A stretch of DNA of 64,000 bases from the NCBI RefSeq assembly GCF_002234675.1, contig NC_019872.2, positions 11,033,950 through 11,097,949 on the forward strand, read 5' to 3'. The position numbers and the translations under genes were made by a program. The notes beneath the pieces are model-generated. The model did not search any database, was not told where the DNA came from, and saw nothing but the letters and a program-made list of their open reading frames with translations. This DNA is from Oryzias latipes. Its lineage: Eukaryota; Chordata; Actinopteri; Beloniformes; Adrianichthyidae. Positions 63,661 through 64,000 of the stretch are shown piece after piece (the first letter of the stretch is position 1; every line of letters starts with the position of its first letter).

Positions 63661-64000
63661 GAATACGTTATTTTTGGTTTAGCAGAAGCCCTTTTATTGG
63701 ACGAAACTGCTGTGGTTTCCACATCACTCTGTTATCTTAAGCTCCTCTTATCTAAATCACTGCTAAGGGTCAAAAGGATACTGTATGAATAAGGAATCAA
63801 CAAGGAAAAACAAGCAGAAAGATTTTAAGATGTTCTGATTCCTTTTGCATTTTTAATGCATTTTTTCTCTGCTTTTACTGTCTTTATAACATATTTTGAC
63901 ACCCAAAAAATAGTTTCCCTCTCCCCCTTTTCAAAGTAAAACATCTACAACTTTGTAGCTCTTCTGACTCTCCTCATCATCCTTTTATTTCTTTATATGG
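63661..64000. other. downstream of bach1
   Basis: No gene or repeat recognised up to the window edge. Confidence 0.5.

Overview
The window is a piece of a ray-finned fish (teleost) genome. The signs are AT-rich DNA, GT-AG introns, three vertebrate genes with long introns, and a dense load of fish-type SINEs, L2-like and other non-LTR LINEs, hAT, Tc1/mariner and small inverted-repeat elements. I cannot name the genus from sequence alone.

Layout, all three genes on the + strand. (1) 1464-31136: grik1, kainate receptor subunit GluK1. It has 16 constitutive coding exons (882 residues), a 45-nt alternative cassette exon in intron 8, and a candidate alternative last exon at 34096-34260. (2) 31137-49349: an 18-kb intergenic block dominated by transposons. 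These include a degenerate L2-like LINE with two nested insertions, a 1.2-kb long-inverted-repeat element, a long ATGT microsatellite and most copies of a TTAA-flanked MITE. (3) 49350-56837: map3k7cl, a small coiled-coil protein related to the C-terminus of TAK1. Its four coding exons (143 residues) are too short to show up as ordinary ORFs. (4) 58560-62825: bach1, a BTB-bZIP heme-responsive repressor in four coding exons (715 residues), followed by its 3' UTR.

The genes act in different processes: fast glutamate signalling (grik1), a possible TAK1-pathway modulator (map3k7cl) and heme/oxidative-stress transcription (bach1). They belong together as a conserved vertebrate neighbourhood (human 21q21.3), but grik1 lies on the other side of the map3k7cl-bach1 pair from its human position.

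Main points of interest are a genomically encoded arginine at the GluK1 Q/R pore site, which mammals obtain by RNA editing; the recovered 15-residue GluK1 cassette; the alternative GluK1 tail; the loss of most Cys-Pro heme motifs in Bach1; MARE/AP-1 sites just upstream of bach1; and several nested transposon insertions with exact target-site duplications that give their relative order. I see no novel microbial-type system; this is an ordinary vertebrate locus with instructive details.
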